A stretch of DNA of 64,000 nucleotides, taken from the NCBI RefSeq assembly GCF_026914265.1, contig NC_069124.1, positions 73,013,902 through 73,077,901 on the forward strand, read 5' to 3'. A model generated the notes under the pieces. The model was not told the origin of the DNA, did no database searches, and saw nothing but the letters and a program-made list of their open reading frames with translations. Shown here in pieces: positions 13,101 through 23,720 of this stretch; within the stretch, counting starts at the first letter, position 1; the number at the start of each line of letters is the position of its first letter. This stretch comes from Mya arenaria. Taxonomy: Eukaryota > Mollusca > Bivalvia > Myida > Myidae. Position numbers and translations under genes: made by a program.

Positions 13101-16100
13101 TCTGCCGACCAAAATATCTTGAATCGCCATAGATATGCACGACCAGGAAAACGGGAATGCAGATTGATGTGAAGTTGTATGTTCAAAGCATCCACTCGAT
13201 CATTGAACCAATCAATGTCAACTGGGTAACGATTTGCACATAGTCCACCTAATTGGCCGTCAACGAGTCTTTTGACAATTTGTTTAATATGGCAGACTCG
13301 TGAGTTATGAGTTATGAGTGGAGTTCACGTCCCCAAAAGTGGATTTCACTTGTCAAAATGTTGATTTCACTTCGATTTCCGATCTTTTTTCAAAATAGGT
13401 CTACAACTTTCTTATTTTTTGATCAATTCGGATAAAATTTGAAATATAAACCCATTATGAAGCCTTTTCAATTATGTGTTTAACAAAAAAAATAATATTT
13501 CGTTAAAAATAACTGAGTTATGAGTGGATTTCACGTCTCAAAAAGTGGATTTCACATGTCAAAATGTTGAGTTCACTTCGATTTCCAATCTTTTTTCAAA
13601 ATAGGTCTACAACTTTCTTATTTTTGGATCAATTTGGATAAAATTTTAAATATAAACCCATGATGAAGCCCTTTCAATTATTTGTTTAACAAAAAAATAA
13701 TTTGTTAAAACTAACTGAGTTATGAGTGGATTTCACGTCTCAAAAAGTGGATTTTACTTGTCAAAATGTGGATTTCACTTCAATTTCCGAAAAATTGTTC
13801 TAACTTCTTCATTTCTTGACATATTTCAATAAAATTTGAAATATAAACCCTTTATAAGGCACTTTCCAATATTATTACAATAAAAAATAATTATTAATTA
13901 AAATAAGTGAGTTATAAGTGGATTTCACTTCTTGAAAACTGGATTTCAACTCGATTTCCGATCTATTTTCGAAAAATTGCTATTACTTCTTCATTTTTTG
14001 ACCAATTGCAATTAAATTTGAAATATAAACCCTTTATGAGGCACTTTCCAATATGTATACAAAAAAGAAAAACTATTAATTAAAATAAATGAGTTATGAG
14101 TGGATTTCACTTCTCGAAATCTGGATTTCTCCTCGATTTCCGATCTATTTTCGAAAAAAAATCGAAAAATTGCTCTTACTTCTTCATTTTTTGACCAATT
14201 TCAATAAAATTTGAAATATAAACCCTTTATGAGGCACTTTCCAATATGTATACAATAAAAAATAATTATTAATTAAAATAAATGAGTTCTGAGTGGATTT
14301 CACGTTTTGAGCGGATTTCACGTGAAATCCACTGGATTCCTGTATCACCCTGTACCCGTTAAAAGGCATCGAAAGGTTGCCACCACTATATTTTTAATCC
14401 AGAAATAGGACGAAGCAATTCCTATTAATAATGCGTAAAGTATGTACCTTCGCACACAATATATCTGTAAAATTATGCAAAATATTTTGCTCAAAATATG
14501 CAAGCACGTGTCTCAGAAGATTTTTTTAGGATGACTGACGCGGGAGGCTAGCCGTAGGCTGACACCCACCACGTGACCACTGGTCACGGCTTGGAACGCT
14601 GATAAGCCAAGCACCCACCACGTGACCACTGGTCGTGGCGTGGAACGCTGATAAGCCACGCTTTAGATGTAACCGGTTAAACCCGCACATTTAGCAAGGG
14701 GTAATTCAGTTCAACCCGCAGATCCATAAAACATTTTATGTCGGCATAAAATTATATTTATTCTTCTATTTTTTGTCACTCTGACCTTAACCTTGAGCCT
14801 AGGGGCCTCAAACGAAATTCCATGAAAGGTATATACAAGACAAAGTTTGATGCAAAGCACCGAAGACGTCGCGAATGTTGTTGAAACATGACCAAAAGGA
14901 AGCAGATGCAGTTTAGTAGCATACCTAATTTGAGGTACATGAATACAAGCATTCTTCAGTTATTGAAATAAATCGGATTTTCAGCTCAAGGTCTAAGCCA
15001 AACTGGCGTCAAAATAGTTAGAGCGCTGGTCATGTATGAAGGACCTCTACCAAGTTCAAGGTCTCTAGGCCTAGGCGTTCCTCAATTATAGATAGGAAAC
15101 TGTGTTTTTAGCTCACCGGAGCACGAATTGCTCAAGGTGGCTGTCAGGCTTTTCAACCCCAAGACTTTTCAACCCCTTTGTCATTTGTTTTATGCAATTA
15201 AAGAATGGAATAAAGATTACACACCCTTTAATAAGGAAGACGTGTGACATGGTCATAAATTCCTAAGGGATTAAGGGGCTTCATAACACCTTTAATTTAG
15301 GTTATAGTGACTTGAAAGTGACAGTTAATTAAAGATGGTATACCCTGATGGCCATCATTCCAAACTATGAGCAGCTTGATAAATATTGTGTATGATTTCC
15401 GGATTTCAAAACCAAACAAAAAAGCTTCATTTTAACTTATTGCCCTACCCTCAATTCTCAGAATAGTTAGATAATACATAATTGATTGTATTATGAACAA
15501 CAAAAATCGAACTGTACTGAAATAGCACCCTAACCTTTTTTGAAAGCAATGATAGTTTGATAATTGTTAAATGGAAGTTTTTATCGGTGTTCTACATGTG
15601 TTTATTTTCTTTTGCAACTATTAAATTTTGTTACTTAAAGAACAAAAGTATGGTCATAACTTCGTCCATTATATATGTTAATTCGTTCAAATGTGTAAAA
15701 CACTTAATAATACAACACTTTTTCGGGGCAACCAAGCATCAAAATCTTACTTTACTTTAACATAATTATGTGTATGGTTCTAAGAATTACATAACCCAAC
15801 CCAGGAAATACAATTTAACGTATTACATTATGATAAACTATGTGTATGGTTTCCTGAGTTTCATAACCCAATCCAGGAAATAAAATTAATTTTAACTTAT
15901 TACACTACAATAAAATATTATTAAAATGACACCTTCAATGCAATTACTTTCTTTTAAAAATCAAATAATGCAGAGTAGGGGTTGAAAAGTCTTTGATTAA
16001 GGGGTTGAAAAGTCTTCAATATGGCTATTAAAATAATTCAACTAGGGGTTGAAAAGTCTTTGATTTAGGGGTTGAAAAGTCCAAACAGGTAGGGGTTGAA

Positions 16101-19100
16101 AAGTCTTTGAAATAGGGGTTGAAAAGTCTAAGGGTTGAAAAGTCTTCGTTTTCAGAAGGGGTTGAAAAGTCTTGGGCTTGAAAAGTCCTGCTCCCCTCAA
16201 GGTTAGCTGTTGAGATCGGTCTTGGTCCGTCGTCCGTCCGTCAATCAGTCCGTCCGTCAACAATTGCTTAAAAACATCTCCTCTGAAACTGCCTGGCCAA
16301 ATTCAATGAAACTTCACAGGAAGCTTTCTTGGGTGTCCCTCTACAAAAATACAACAAGGGTCACGATTGAATAACAACAACAACAACAACAACAAAATGG
16401 CTGACTTCCTGTTTTGCTTTAAAAAGCACCTCCTCTGAAACCACTACTCCAAATTCAATAAAACTTTACAGGAAGCTTCCTTGGATGACCCTTTACAAAC
16501 TTACAACAAGGGATTACGATTGATCAACAACAACAACAGCAACAACAGCACCAACAACAACAAAATGGCTGACTTCCTGTTTTGTTTTAAACAAACATCT
16601 CCTCTGAAACTACCACTCCAAATTCAATGAAACTTTACAGGAAGCTTCCTTGGGTGACCCTCTTCTAAGCTACAACAATTGGTCACGATTGATCAACAAC
16701 AACAACAAGATGGCAACTTCTTGTTTTGCTTTAAAAACATCTCTGAAACTACCAGTCCAAATTCACTGAAACTTTACAGAAAGCTTCATTTAATGATCCT
16801 CTACAAAAATACAACAAGGCATTGAGATATCAACAACAACAACAACAATATGGACAACTTACTGTTTTGCTTTAAAACAATCTGAAACTACAAGTCCAAA
16901 TTCAATGAAACTTTACAGGTACCTTCATTGCATGACCCTTTACAAATATAAAACAAGGCATCGTCATCAGTAAAGATATGTTTAAATTGCAACACAAAGG
17001 TAAACTCAAACCGAAAGTAGGGTGGTACCCGATATTATCAGATGACAAGTCTCGGTATCATATGACCAGATATTTATTGCCTGTTGAGAATGATTATCGG
17101 ATAAAGCAAGTAAACAGAACATTTGTAACAAAAATGATCAAGGAAATGCGGGTGATTTCTGCTCTTTGCAATCTTTAAAGCACATTGATCAAAGATGAAA
17201 TACCTGGGGACTAAGTAATTTGCCTCCTAAACATATTTCTAACTTTGCTATGGTTGTATCATAAATTGTAAATCATACCGAATATATGTATTTATAAATG
17301 CATTTGCAATATTAATGTGTTCGAAAACTTAATTAAATTGCTGATCAAGAGGACTTTGTTATTTTGTAAGCGTTAACTGGCTACAAGGTATTACACCTTC
17401 TGATCAACTTCTATCATGGTACCATCTTTGTCATGCTCAAGTGACTGCGAGAACTTGAAACGGGTGTAGAACTGCACCATTTGATTCTTAAAATGCCATT
17501 TGAGTTCAGGTTTAGCTGAAAAACGCCTTTAAATTACAGACGCACAGGTAATATGATGACAGACAGTGAAACTATCAGACACTTACTATCAGATTAGGGT
17601 AGCTTTGGGTGTATTAATGTATGTAGGGCTAATCGAAAGTGTTTTTCACAAAACATGCCGGTACGGGCGTGGTACCAGACAGCTTTGTTTTAAAGTGTCG
17701 TTTTTGGAAAAAAAATATCAGTATTTCTGTCAAATAATCACTACTTCTGTCAAATAATCACTATTTCTGTCAAATAATCACTATGAAATGTATTTATCCT
17801 GTCTTGTTTATTAAACTATGCCATTTCCTGACTTTTACAACTTTTGTTTTCCTGTTTAAATCGAGTCATACAAGCCAGAATGTCCAAATATGGAGAAAAT
17901 TTAACTGAAATGACATGCGATGTATGCAAAGATGTGTAGAACTTCACCTTTTGGTGCTTTTAATGCAATTTGAGTCCAGGCCATTGTTAAGCAATATTAA
18001 AGTAAGGTGTAAATATGCGATAAATCGCTATCAATGCTGTTGAAATTGACATGTTTGGTAAGCGATGTTGCCAGTGTCGATACCTTCATGTTTGCATATT
18101 CAAGGCTGTTCTCCAGGCATCAAACCACCAAACGTGCTCAGAGAGTGAATAGTATAGTGGTTGTCTAGATGCTATGCAGATGGAGGAGAGCATAAAGTTG
18201 GATGTCATGGTTGCAAGTCTGTACGAATGGATGATGTACAGATTATTTGTAAGTCAATGCATATTACAGCAGCTTCTTCCATATATTGTTATTGCTTTCA
18301 TATCATGCATCATTCAAAGCTTACTAAATGCAACATGCATTGACAGATAATTGGTGTATATCACTAATTGTTTGCAGAATTCACAGACCAATCGTCTTTT
18401 CAACAGCTTTCGTAACGATATAATACACTATCACACAAATTTTCTTTAAAAACAACACTTATTGTACATAACAACATCAACAGTTCTAACACATAAGTCA
18501 TGTTCAGTATTGGCTTAATTCTCGCAATCAACTCTTCAATTCTCTGCGTCATCAAAATCACTCCCGATACCCATTTTAGCATTCCCCAGACTTTCAGCAC
18601 GTTTAAAACTTTGGTTACGGATCGTATTAAGTAAAGGGAATAATACTTAAACTGTCCTTTTGTTATTGTTGAAATGAGAAAACAAACCTAGATGTATTCG
18701 TATTGCTTCAGTTATTTCAGCTGTAGGTCCAAATAAACAATAACCTAAACTTACCATTTGGGAATCCGTTTCAATTTTCAATTAATTGAAATACCATATG
18801 TATTTTGAATATTCATTAATATTCACTCATCATTTATCTGAACTAAACATAATCGAAATACTGATGGAACACACGCGCAGAGATGAAATAACAAAATAAA
18901 GGGTTTATGTTGAAATATTAGTAAGATCTAAAAATTTGACCTACGAATGTGTTCACGACATATCAAAAATCACCCGATGTTTTCTAGACCGTGGGCATTC
19001 TTGGCTTAAACCTGGATATTGAAAGCCATGCTTTAGACAGTAACCATAACGATTTTTAAATACGTTAAATGTGTACCTTTCCAAAAGGGATTATTTAAGG

Positions 19101-22100
19101 AATGAATTGCGGGATTGATGCAATTTTCGGGGTATGAACGCAGTTATGCTGGTTAAAGTGTGTGTGAGTCCAAGGACTCCACGCGTACTTTAACCAACCC
19201 AACTGCGTTCATATACCCGATAATGACACCAATCCCGCAATTCATTACCTATATTTACATCAATAGTACTTATTTCATTCAAAAATTCCTAAAATATACT
19301 TCATTTCATAAAAAAACACTAGAGTAATTCTTTCTCACCCATTCTGTAAATAGAACGTCCCGACCGTAACCGGAAACAGACTTTCAAATTACGTCAGTAT
19401 AACGCGGGAAAAAATCAATCACCACAATTTTCAATTAACATGTATATTAATATGCGATGATTCGCGATCCGAACAACCTAACAAAACAGTTTGATGGTCG
19501 CATTTCAATCCTTTCTTGAATTATTGCGCGAACATTCTTTTCATAACTCATAACTTTGACGTCAAAACAAAAGAGGTCATTTACTGATCAAAGCATATAC
19601 AATTGACAGAAGTTTTATGTCTTAAGTGAAACTGTTTTCGAGTCATTCTGCGAAAGACTTGACACCGACAAACCGACAGACAGACCACCCGAGCGACCTT
19701 CCGAATTTTGCAAATATTAATGAATGCCCATGTTTTCAAAGGGGGCAAAACAAACAGCAACACCAAACAGATGTTAAATTATATGTCAAAACTTACACAA
19801 GGAAATAATTAGCCACGGTTAAAACATATAGACATTTTTAGTTTTCCTCGCAGGTTACAAATCAGCCTGTTCCAGAATTCGTAACAGACATGGCGTCTAT
19901 TTAATGGATTAGGAAAGGCAATGCATTTTTTAATCCTAAAAAGCATCCTTTAATGGATAATTTCACCCGAGATATCGTCTTACATTTTACATGAAATGGT
20001 TCACCTTGCAGAAATCGAGCTTCTGTTTAATGGATTCGCGGATGTTTGCTGGACAGAGACGTATACCACCCATGATAACCAACAACGGAGTGTCACTCAC
20101 TGTAGCCATGAGGACTACTTTGAACAGCGATTCCCGCTCTATGGAAAAGGTAGTTTTATGACAGAGGAAGAAGTTAAAATAACCGTTTCTTCCGACGGTT
20201 ATTAAACTAATAAGTATCTTAATATAGGAAACACATCTAAACTTTGTAAAGGTGAACCCGTCTAAAATATTTGAGACTGAACTTTATCAACTTTAAACCC
20301 TTATAACGTGATAATGTACACTGATTTGGTGTAATTCATATCAAATCCTCATTTTAAACCATGAAAACGAAATTATTTGACAGGCCTTCCACAATCAAAA
20401 ATATTGTTTGAAGGACCATAACATAAAATGAATCGTTTTGAGGTTCAATATTTAGCACGCATAACACCTACCTCCGTTGCAATATGTGTTGGTGTGTTTA
20501 GGAGTTGAGTATTTTTACGAAAGAAGATTTTATCAGATATTCAATCAAAAAGCATTTGGACTATTCGTAATTTATATCTTTATTCGAAATGAATATGTTT
20601 TTTTTTGTGTGTCAGAATTCTCAACATGTATCGTGGCTTTGTGGTGGTTGCAGTTATTTGAATTGTTGAAAACAGGGAATTAATTTAATGCACTATTTTT
20701 TTCATTTTTGTTTAAAGATCTTTCTTATTTGAAAACACATCACCAAGAAACCACAAGACATTGTTGATTGGGGAATTTTGATACAAAAGTAGGTTTATAT
20801 TGTAAACATACTTTTTCGACCCCCCCCCCCCCCCCCCCGATAAAATATTCTTACGTTTTGGTCAACTCCTTCTTACCCAGAAACACGAAACACAAAGGAT
20901 GTATGTCTTACTCGTGAAAAGGTTTGTTCACCAAAGATAAATACAACATGAACTTTTTAAATATTCTAATATTTGGCTTTCCCCAGCCACTTTTGAAATC
21001 TGGAAGGCCCTTGAACATAATCACGATTGCCTATTAAGTTTTATATAATATATTACTTAGACCTACTACGCTTAAGATATATCGAGAAATTTGGAGCTGC
21101 AGTTAACACCCTAGCTTATTTACTCCCACAGAGGAAACGGGCGAGGAGGTAAGTGTGATGGCCCCTAACGTGTACACGTTCCCTTTCACGACCACCATCC
21201 CCTTCAACGTGCCATCCTCGTACGAAGACCAGACTGGCCAGGTCCGGTACATGTTCAATGCTAACGTCGACCGCCCTTGGGCGTTCGATATGCACGCACA
21301 TCACAAGATCACCGTCATGGACATACTGGACCTAAACACTTTGCCCTATCTCGAGGTTAGGTTTGTGATTTATATTCGTAATTTTTACGTATATCGAACT
21401 ATGGCAGACAAACAAACTCCGGGCATAACTGGACACATGGTTATGCCTTACCCCAACCTTACCTACCTGTAAATTACAGTTCCCTTTTTGGATAAGATTA
21501 ATAAGATAATTTATAGATATGCCTATAGTTATTCCTTGACCTCACACTTTTGCCTTTATTTTAATTGATAAAAGGATGGGGGTAGGGGGGGTGGGATGTG
21601 TGATCATAAAGGTGTGGCATAACCATGCGGATTGTACCTGTGTTGTTAAAGATATTTTTATTTTGTTTTTTGGATATATTAAGCTTACAATGCAGTGTTA
21701 TGTGTTTTTCATATGCAGAATGACAGAAATATTTAAAATAATGTATGGTTTATTCTGTATATTGCATCTTAAACAAGAAGGATTACTGATCAACTGCAAT
21801 ATAGTTGGGACTCAAATATTACGTTGGCAATACATTTTTAATCTTTGTTCATTTTGAGGTATTTCACACATTTTTATCATTTACCAACAAGAAAAAAAAA
21901 ACACTCACAGAAACACATTTGATCATTTTTGTCAGGCGTTTGTCAATTTCAAATATCGCGTCGCTAACGCTTAAGAAAACGGAACAAATTCTCATATGTC
22001 TGAATAAGTGTTAACACTTAAACTCATTTTCCATTGGTACAAGCATTCTGTTCACATTTCATATCATATTTTTTCGATGTCTTAAAAAGTCATTAAACGT

Positions 22101-22967
22101 GGACGAGTACCTACAAATGTATAATTGTTGAAGTCGGATTTTGTGTTTTTCAGAGTCGGGCTGAGAAGACTGATCAGAAGGTTTTGTGTTGCCTTTGCTG
22201 CGCCTCGGACCCAATCTCCGCGCATGTACGGCTGGAGCGGCAGGGCTACGTGGCCGGGGAGGAGGTCCAGTTCTGGGCGGAAATCAACAACCAAAGCAAC
22301 CGCACTATGACATGTTCAAAGGGTTCTTTAATAAAGGTCAGCAAACGTTTTGATTCAGGATTGACATTCAAGCGGGCCTAGCTAGTTTTATTTACAACTG
22401 ATATAACTGAAGAGATTTTATTAAGTGCAAAACTACACATCATACCCTCGTACACGATGTTGATGCGCTTGATTTACGTGTTTCTCTGTCTTCCGTTTCA
22501 GTCGGTTACATATCACGCGAGTTCAGCAACGCGAACCGCTAAAACCGTTCTGTGCAAATTACGTCACGGCAAGATCGAGGGAGGCGGAACGGACACCTTC
22601 GTTGGGGAACGGCTCCATATCCCAGCGGTGCCGCAATCATTCCTGAGGGGGTGCGGGATCATCGACATAAGATATTACGTCAATGTAAGCCAGAAAATCG
22701 TCCGTTGTGAACTTTGCCCGCTTATAGACCATGAAACCTTAACCTCAAATTAATTAAAACAAATATTCAGCATTTTAATAATTCGCAGTTATTTAAAGTC
22801 TTCTTAATCATATTTCCGTCGTTGTTTTCGTTTAGATCCGAGTCGTCCCTTTCGGAATAGGGGTTGATTTGAATGTTCCCATAGAGATAGTGATTGGTTC
22901 TGTCCCTCTGCGCAACATCGCTCAACAACACGGTTTTGCACTTCCATCAGCGCCGCCATCACTTTGA
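7015..22967 (+). CDS. ARRDC-like: Alpha-arrestin (ARRDC/TXNIP-like), copy 1, six exons, truncated tail
   Basis: Joined exons: 7015-7129, 20012-20149, 21132-21355, 22154-22336, 22502-22684, 22836-22967 (324 aa). All junctions are GT-AG and phases are consistent. The N-terminal arrestin fold covers about residues 1-160 (YFPGNQVSGRVVLEI, KIELLFNGFADVCWTE, VYTFPFTTTIPFNVPSSYE, GQVRYMFNANVDRPW). The C-terminal fold covers about 160-310 (CCLCCASDPISAHVRLERQG, GEEVQFWAEINNQS, LRHGKIEGGGTDTFVGERL, IPLRNIAQQ-type end). Alpha-arrestins are cytosolic or membrane adaptors that link cargo to NEDD4-family ubiquitin ligases through PPxY motifs in the tail. Here exon 6 hits TGA at 22965, and relative to copy 2 a net 4-bp change puts the PPPY codons out of frame. 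A possible AATAAA lies 198 bp beyond the stop. The gene may be a tail-less arrestin, or it may splice to the exons at 25137-25624. Copy 2 lies 29 kb downstream. Family call is firm; the exact orthologue is not resolved. Confidence 0.85.
7237..7350 (+). repeat. Interspersed repeat, copy A
   Basis: The stretch containing GCCTGTGACTTAGCACCTTG and CCTTGGACAATACAT recurs at 36287-36390 on the same strand, in the matching intron 1 of copy 2. It recurs again, reverse-complemented, at about 41572-41690 in intron 3 of copy 2. The inverted third copy shows it is a dispersed repeat and not only part of the gene duplication. No tRNA boxes or coding frame are visible. Confidence 0.6.
7777..10256. mobile_element. 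Foldback-like element with GGCCGCTAGGCC arms
   Basis: The left arm (two blocks, 7780-7975 and 8210-8275) is rich in GGCCTAGCGGCCTAGC. The right arm carries the reverse complement in about seven blocks, at roughly 8383, 8695, 9008, 9265, 9585, 9885 and 10165, spaced about 300 bp. Between the blocks lie conserved segments with the perfect palindrome GCATGTATACATGC and the string CAGAGTGATAATTTGTGCAT. The switch of orientation is near 8290-8400. Ends are inverted (GTACGTGAAGTTAG left; CTAACTTCTCACCGCTAC right) and are bordered by TACGGTTAT (7768-7776) and TACGGTTGT (10257-10265), an 8/9 match to a 9-bp target-site duplication. No coding capacity. It lies in intron 1 of arrestin copy 1 and is absent from copy 2. 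Confidence 0.65.
11130..11651 (-). other. Unrecognised open frame with AT-hook-like GRPR, possible TE or gene remnant
   Basis: An open frame of about 173 codons runs from a GTG (no ATG) to 11130. It opens with TERRTGRPRSKKTAS, an AT-hook-like basic patch. An acidic, serine-rich middle follows (YHEDSESEAEIVIP, SDTSDSDKSVEDTD). In the same frame upstream, after a single TGA at 11661-11663, the reading continues with CPCCPDTDTNKEAPIPLHGT. That looks like an older coding region cut by a stop. I recognise no family. It sits inside intron 1 of arrestin copy 1 on the opposite strand and abuts the 76-bp satellite. It could equally be chance. Confidence 0.2.
11820..12660. repeat. ~76-bp tandem satellite (CCGCGCCAC/GTGGTCGC)
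   Basis: About eleven units of 70-80 bp begin with GTTGACCCGCGCCACA, run through CGTGGTCGCAATGTGCACCG and end with CACTAAATAAA. Starts fall at about 11825, 11902, 11978, 12054, 12129, 12204, 12280, 12355 and onward. Each unit holds a short inverted pair (GCGCCAC...GTGG). Units are variable in length from deletions of the TGCACAATGCACTAAATAAA part. Open frames across it on both strands are products of the repetition, not genes. Confidence 0.85.
13300..14335. repeat. ~195-bp degenerate tandem array
   Basis: Five to six diverged units start with GAGTTATGAGTGGATTTCAC at about 13306, 13509, 13710, 13907, 14093 and 14284. Each continues through CGATTTCCGATCT and TTTGAAATATAAACCC. Divergence between units suggests an old array. 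No open frame spans it. Confidence 0.8.
14555..14662. repeat. Two-copy ~60-bp tandem duplication
   Basis: The words CACCCACCACGTGACCACTG and GGAACGCTGATAAGCCA occur twice in tandem with few changes. Each unit holds the short palindrome CCAC-GTGG. No further function can be assigned. Confidence 0.6.
15145..16190. mobile_element. 1-kb element with TTTTCAACCCC-repeat inverted ends
   Basis: The left end carries two copies of (AAGA)CTTTTCAACCCC. The right end (from about 15976) carries about ten copies of the reverse complement GGGGTTGAAAAGTCTT. Terminal words are CAGGCTTTTCAA and TTGAAAAGTCCTG. The surrounding sequence repeats as CTCAAGGTGGCTGT (15131-15144) and CTCAAGGTTAGCTGT (16196-16210). 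This fits insertion into a host repeat with target duplication, though five bases (CTCCC) are left over on the right. The 800-bp interior has no recognised gene. The arm design resembles the two larger foldback-like elements in this window. Confidence 0.55.
16204..16975 (+). repeat. AAC-rich tandem block of ~150-bp units
   Basis: Five units each hold CCAAATTCAATGAAACTT, then ACAGGAAGCTTC, CTCTACAAA, an (AAC)n run and ATGGCTGACTTCCTGTTTTG. They sit at about 16290, 16445, 16610, 16755 and 16900 and decay to the right. The head contains CCGTCGTCCGTCCGTC. From general knowledge this looks like a repeat widespread in mollusc genomes; I cannot verify that here. Confidence 0.65.
17721..17783. repeat. 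20-bp short tandem repeat
   Basis: About three copies of TATTTCTGTCAAATAATCAC lie in intron 1 of arrestin copy 1. No other feature. Confidence 0.7.
19099..19250. mobile_element. 152-bp near-perfect palindrome, likely hairpin MITE
   Basis: The left arm reads GGAATGAATTGCGGGATTG then GTATGAACGCAGTT and GGTTAAAGT. The right arm returns ACTTTAACC, AACTGCGTTCATAT and CAATCCCGCAATTCATTACC. The arms are about 60 bp long with a loop near 19160-19185. It lies in intron 1 of arrestin copy 1. No coding content. A folded single strand would form a long hairpin. Confidence 0.6.
20012..20149 (+). CDS. ARRDC-like: Arrestin copy 1, exon 2
   Basis: The acceptor CTTGCAG precedes AAATCGAG; the donor is GGAAAAG|GTAGTT. 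The 138-nt exon completes a lysine codon split at the intron. It encodes KIELLFNGFADVCWTE, a core arrestin N-domain strand pair, and ends HEDYFEQRFPLYGK. The copy 2 counterpart is 3 nt shorter and in the same phase. Confidence 0.85.
20821..20838. repeat. Poly-C tract
   Basis: Eighteen consecutive C lie in intron 2 of arrestin copy 1, just upstream of the block that recurs near 6415 and 35490. Such a run is prone to sequencing length error. Confidence 0.8.
21132..21355 (+). CDS. ARRDC-like: Arrestin copy 1, exon 3
   Basis: The acceptor is TCCCACAG and the donor CTCGAG|GTTAGG. The 224-nt exon enters in phase 1 and leaves in phase 0. It encodes VMAPNVYTFPFTTTIPFNVP, then GQVRYMFNANVDRPWAFDMH and a linker ending NTLPYLE, the second half of the N domain. 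An internal GAGGAG|GTAAGT at 21148/21149 is a strong-looking cryptic donor that copy 2 lacks. Confidence 0.85.
22154..22336 (+). CDS. ARRDC-like: Arrestin copy 1, exon 4
   Basis: The acceptor is TTTTTCAG and the donor ATAAAG|GTCAGC; 183 nt, phase 0 at both ends. It opens the arrestin C domain: a CCLCC cysteine cluster (typical at this position of ARRDC proteins), then PISAHVRLERQGYVAGEEV and FWAEINNQSNRTM. It differs from copy 2 exon 4 at only about nine positions and is the most conserved exon of the pair. Confidence 0.9.
22502..22684 (+). CDS. ARRDC-like: Arrestin copy 1, exon 5
   Basis: The acceptor is CCGTTTCAG and the donor GTCAAT|GTAAGC; 183 nt in phase 0. It encodes LRHGKIEGGGTDTFVGERL, then HIPAVPQSFLRGCGIIDIRY. 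This matches the C-domain strands with the G.S-T-...-W/F...L.IP.V..S pattern of ARRDC proteins. The first third differs strongly from copy 2 (SSATRTAKTVLCK against RSKTRTVGNVLGE). Confidence 0.85.
22836..22967 (+). CDS. ARRDC-like: Arrestin copy 1, exon 6a, early stop
   Basis: The acceptor CGTTTAG precedes ATCCGAGTC. It encodes LNVPIEIVIGSVPLRNIAQQ, the last strands of the C domain, then ALPSAPPSL and TGA. Relative to copy 2 the next stretch carries a net +4 bp, so the CCACCGCCTTATGCTGG that would encode PPPY follows out of frame (about 22995-23011). The splice-donor region of copy 2 exon 6 is also changed, from TTCGTACG to AGCGTACA. Confidence 0.8.
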   Translation: MRVVPFGIGVDLNVPIEIVIGSVPLRNIAQQHGFALPSAPPSL

Positions 22968-23313
22968 ACAAGATCTACCGCTTCGATCGGACATTCCACC
23001 GCCTTATGCTGGTGCTTTTCAAGAACTATACTAAGACAAAGTCATGCCGTCAGCACAGCGTACACGACGCAGCTATTTTAGTCCGTCTGTTCTATAGGAA
23101 AACTTTTGGTATTGAAGTTGTTACATAGTGTGTTTGTATGCATTATGTTTATGTTTTGAAAAAAAATAAAATGACATTAAACGTGCTAGCAGTAACAATT
23201 TGTAAATTGTCAAAACAGCAAATTAAGTATGTTTCCTTGAGTAAGCAGACCACCTACATGAACGACTGATAACTCTGTGTTTTCATTGATTTTTATACAA
23301 CAATGATAATGAC

Positions 23314-23385
23314 AAACAACAACAACAACAACCACAACAACAACAACAACATCATCATCATCATAATCATTAACAACAACAACAT
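23314..23385. repeat. (AAC)n(ATC)n microsatellite
   Basis: Runs of AAC, then ATC, then AAC occur downstream of arrestin copy 1. Confidence 0.8.
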
Positions 23386-23574
23386 AGAATTACATAACAT
23401 CCACAGCTACATATTCACATAACAAGTTTATGGAACTGAATGTTCTCCCTGGTAATATCTCTCAAATTTCACAGTCTGTAAACTGTGGAACTGTTGTTAA
23501 CAAAAAACGTAAAGCACAACCAATACAACATACTGCAATTCAAAGAATAACACCCTAGATACATACAAATCATG

Positions 23575-23720
23575 GAACGGATGGGGTAGGTCCCAGGTTT
23601 AGTCCCCGACCGTGTCATACTGAAGGACAAAAGGAAAATGATACTTACCGGGTACTACCGCCTGAATAAGAGGTAAAAACTTTTGGAAATTTTGGAGTTC
23701 TCATTGCTGGTAAAAAGCAC
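23575..23720 (+). mobile_element. Possible tRNA-derived SINE remnant
   Basis: GTCCCAGGTTTAGTCCCCGA resembles a decayed RNA polymerase III B box and T arm (consensus GGTTCGANTCC). It is followed by AAAGGAAAATGATACTTACC and other SINE-body-like sequence. The A box is not clear. This is a tentative call based on motif shape only. Confidence 0.3.

Noticed and set aside
12903..13172. Overlapping open frames on both strands just after the satellite
   Set aside because: No recognisable domain and no splice sites in agreement; GC content is a little higher but not enough to call a gene.
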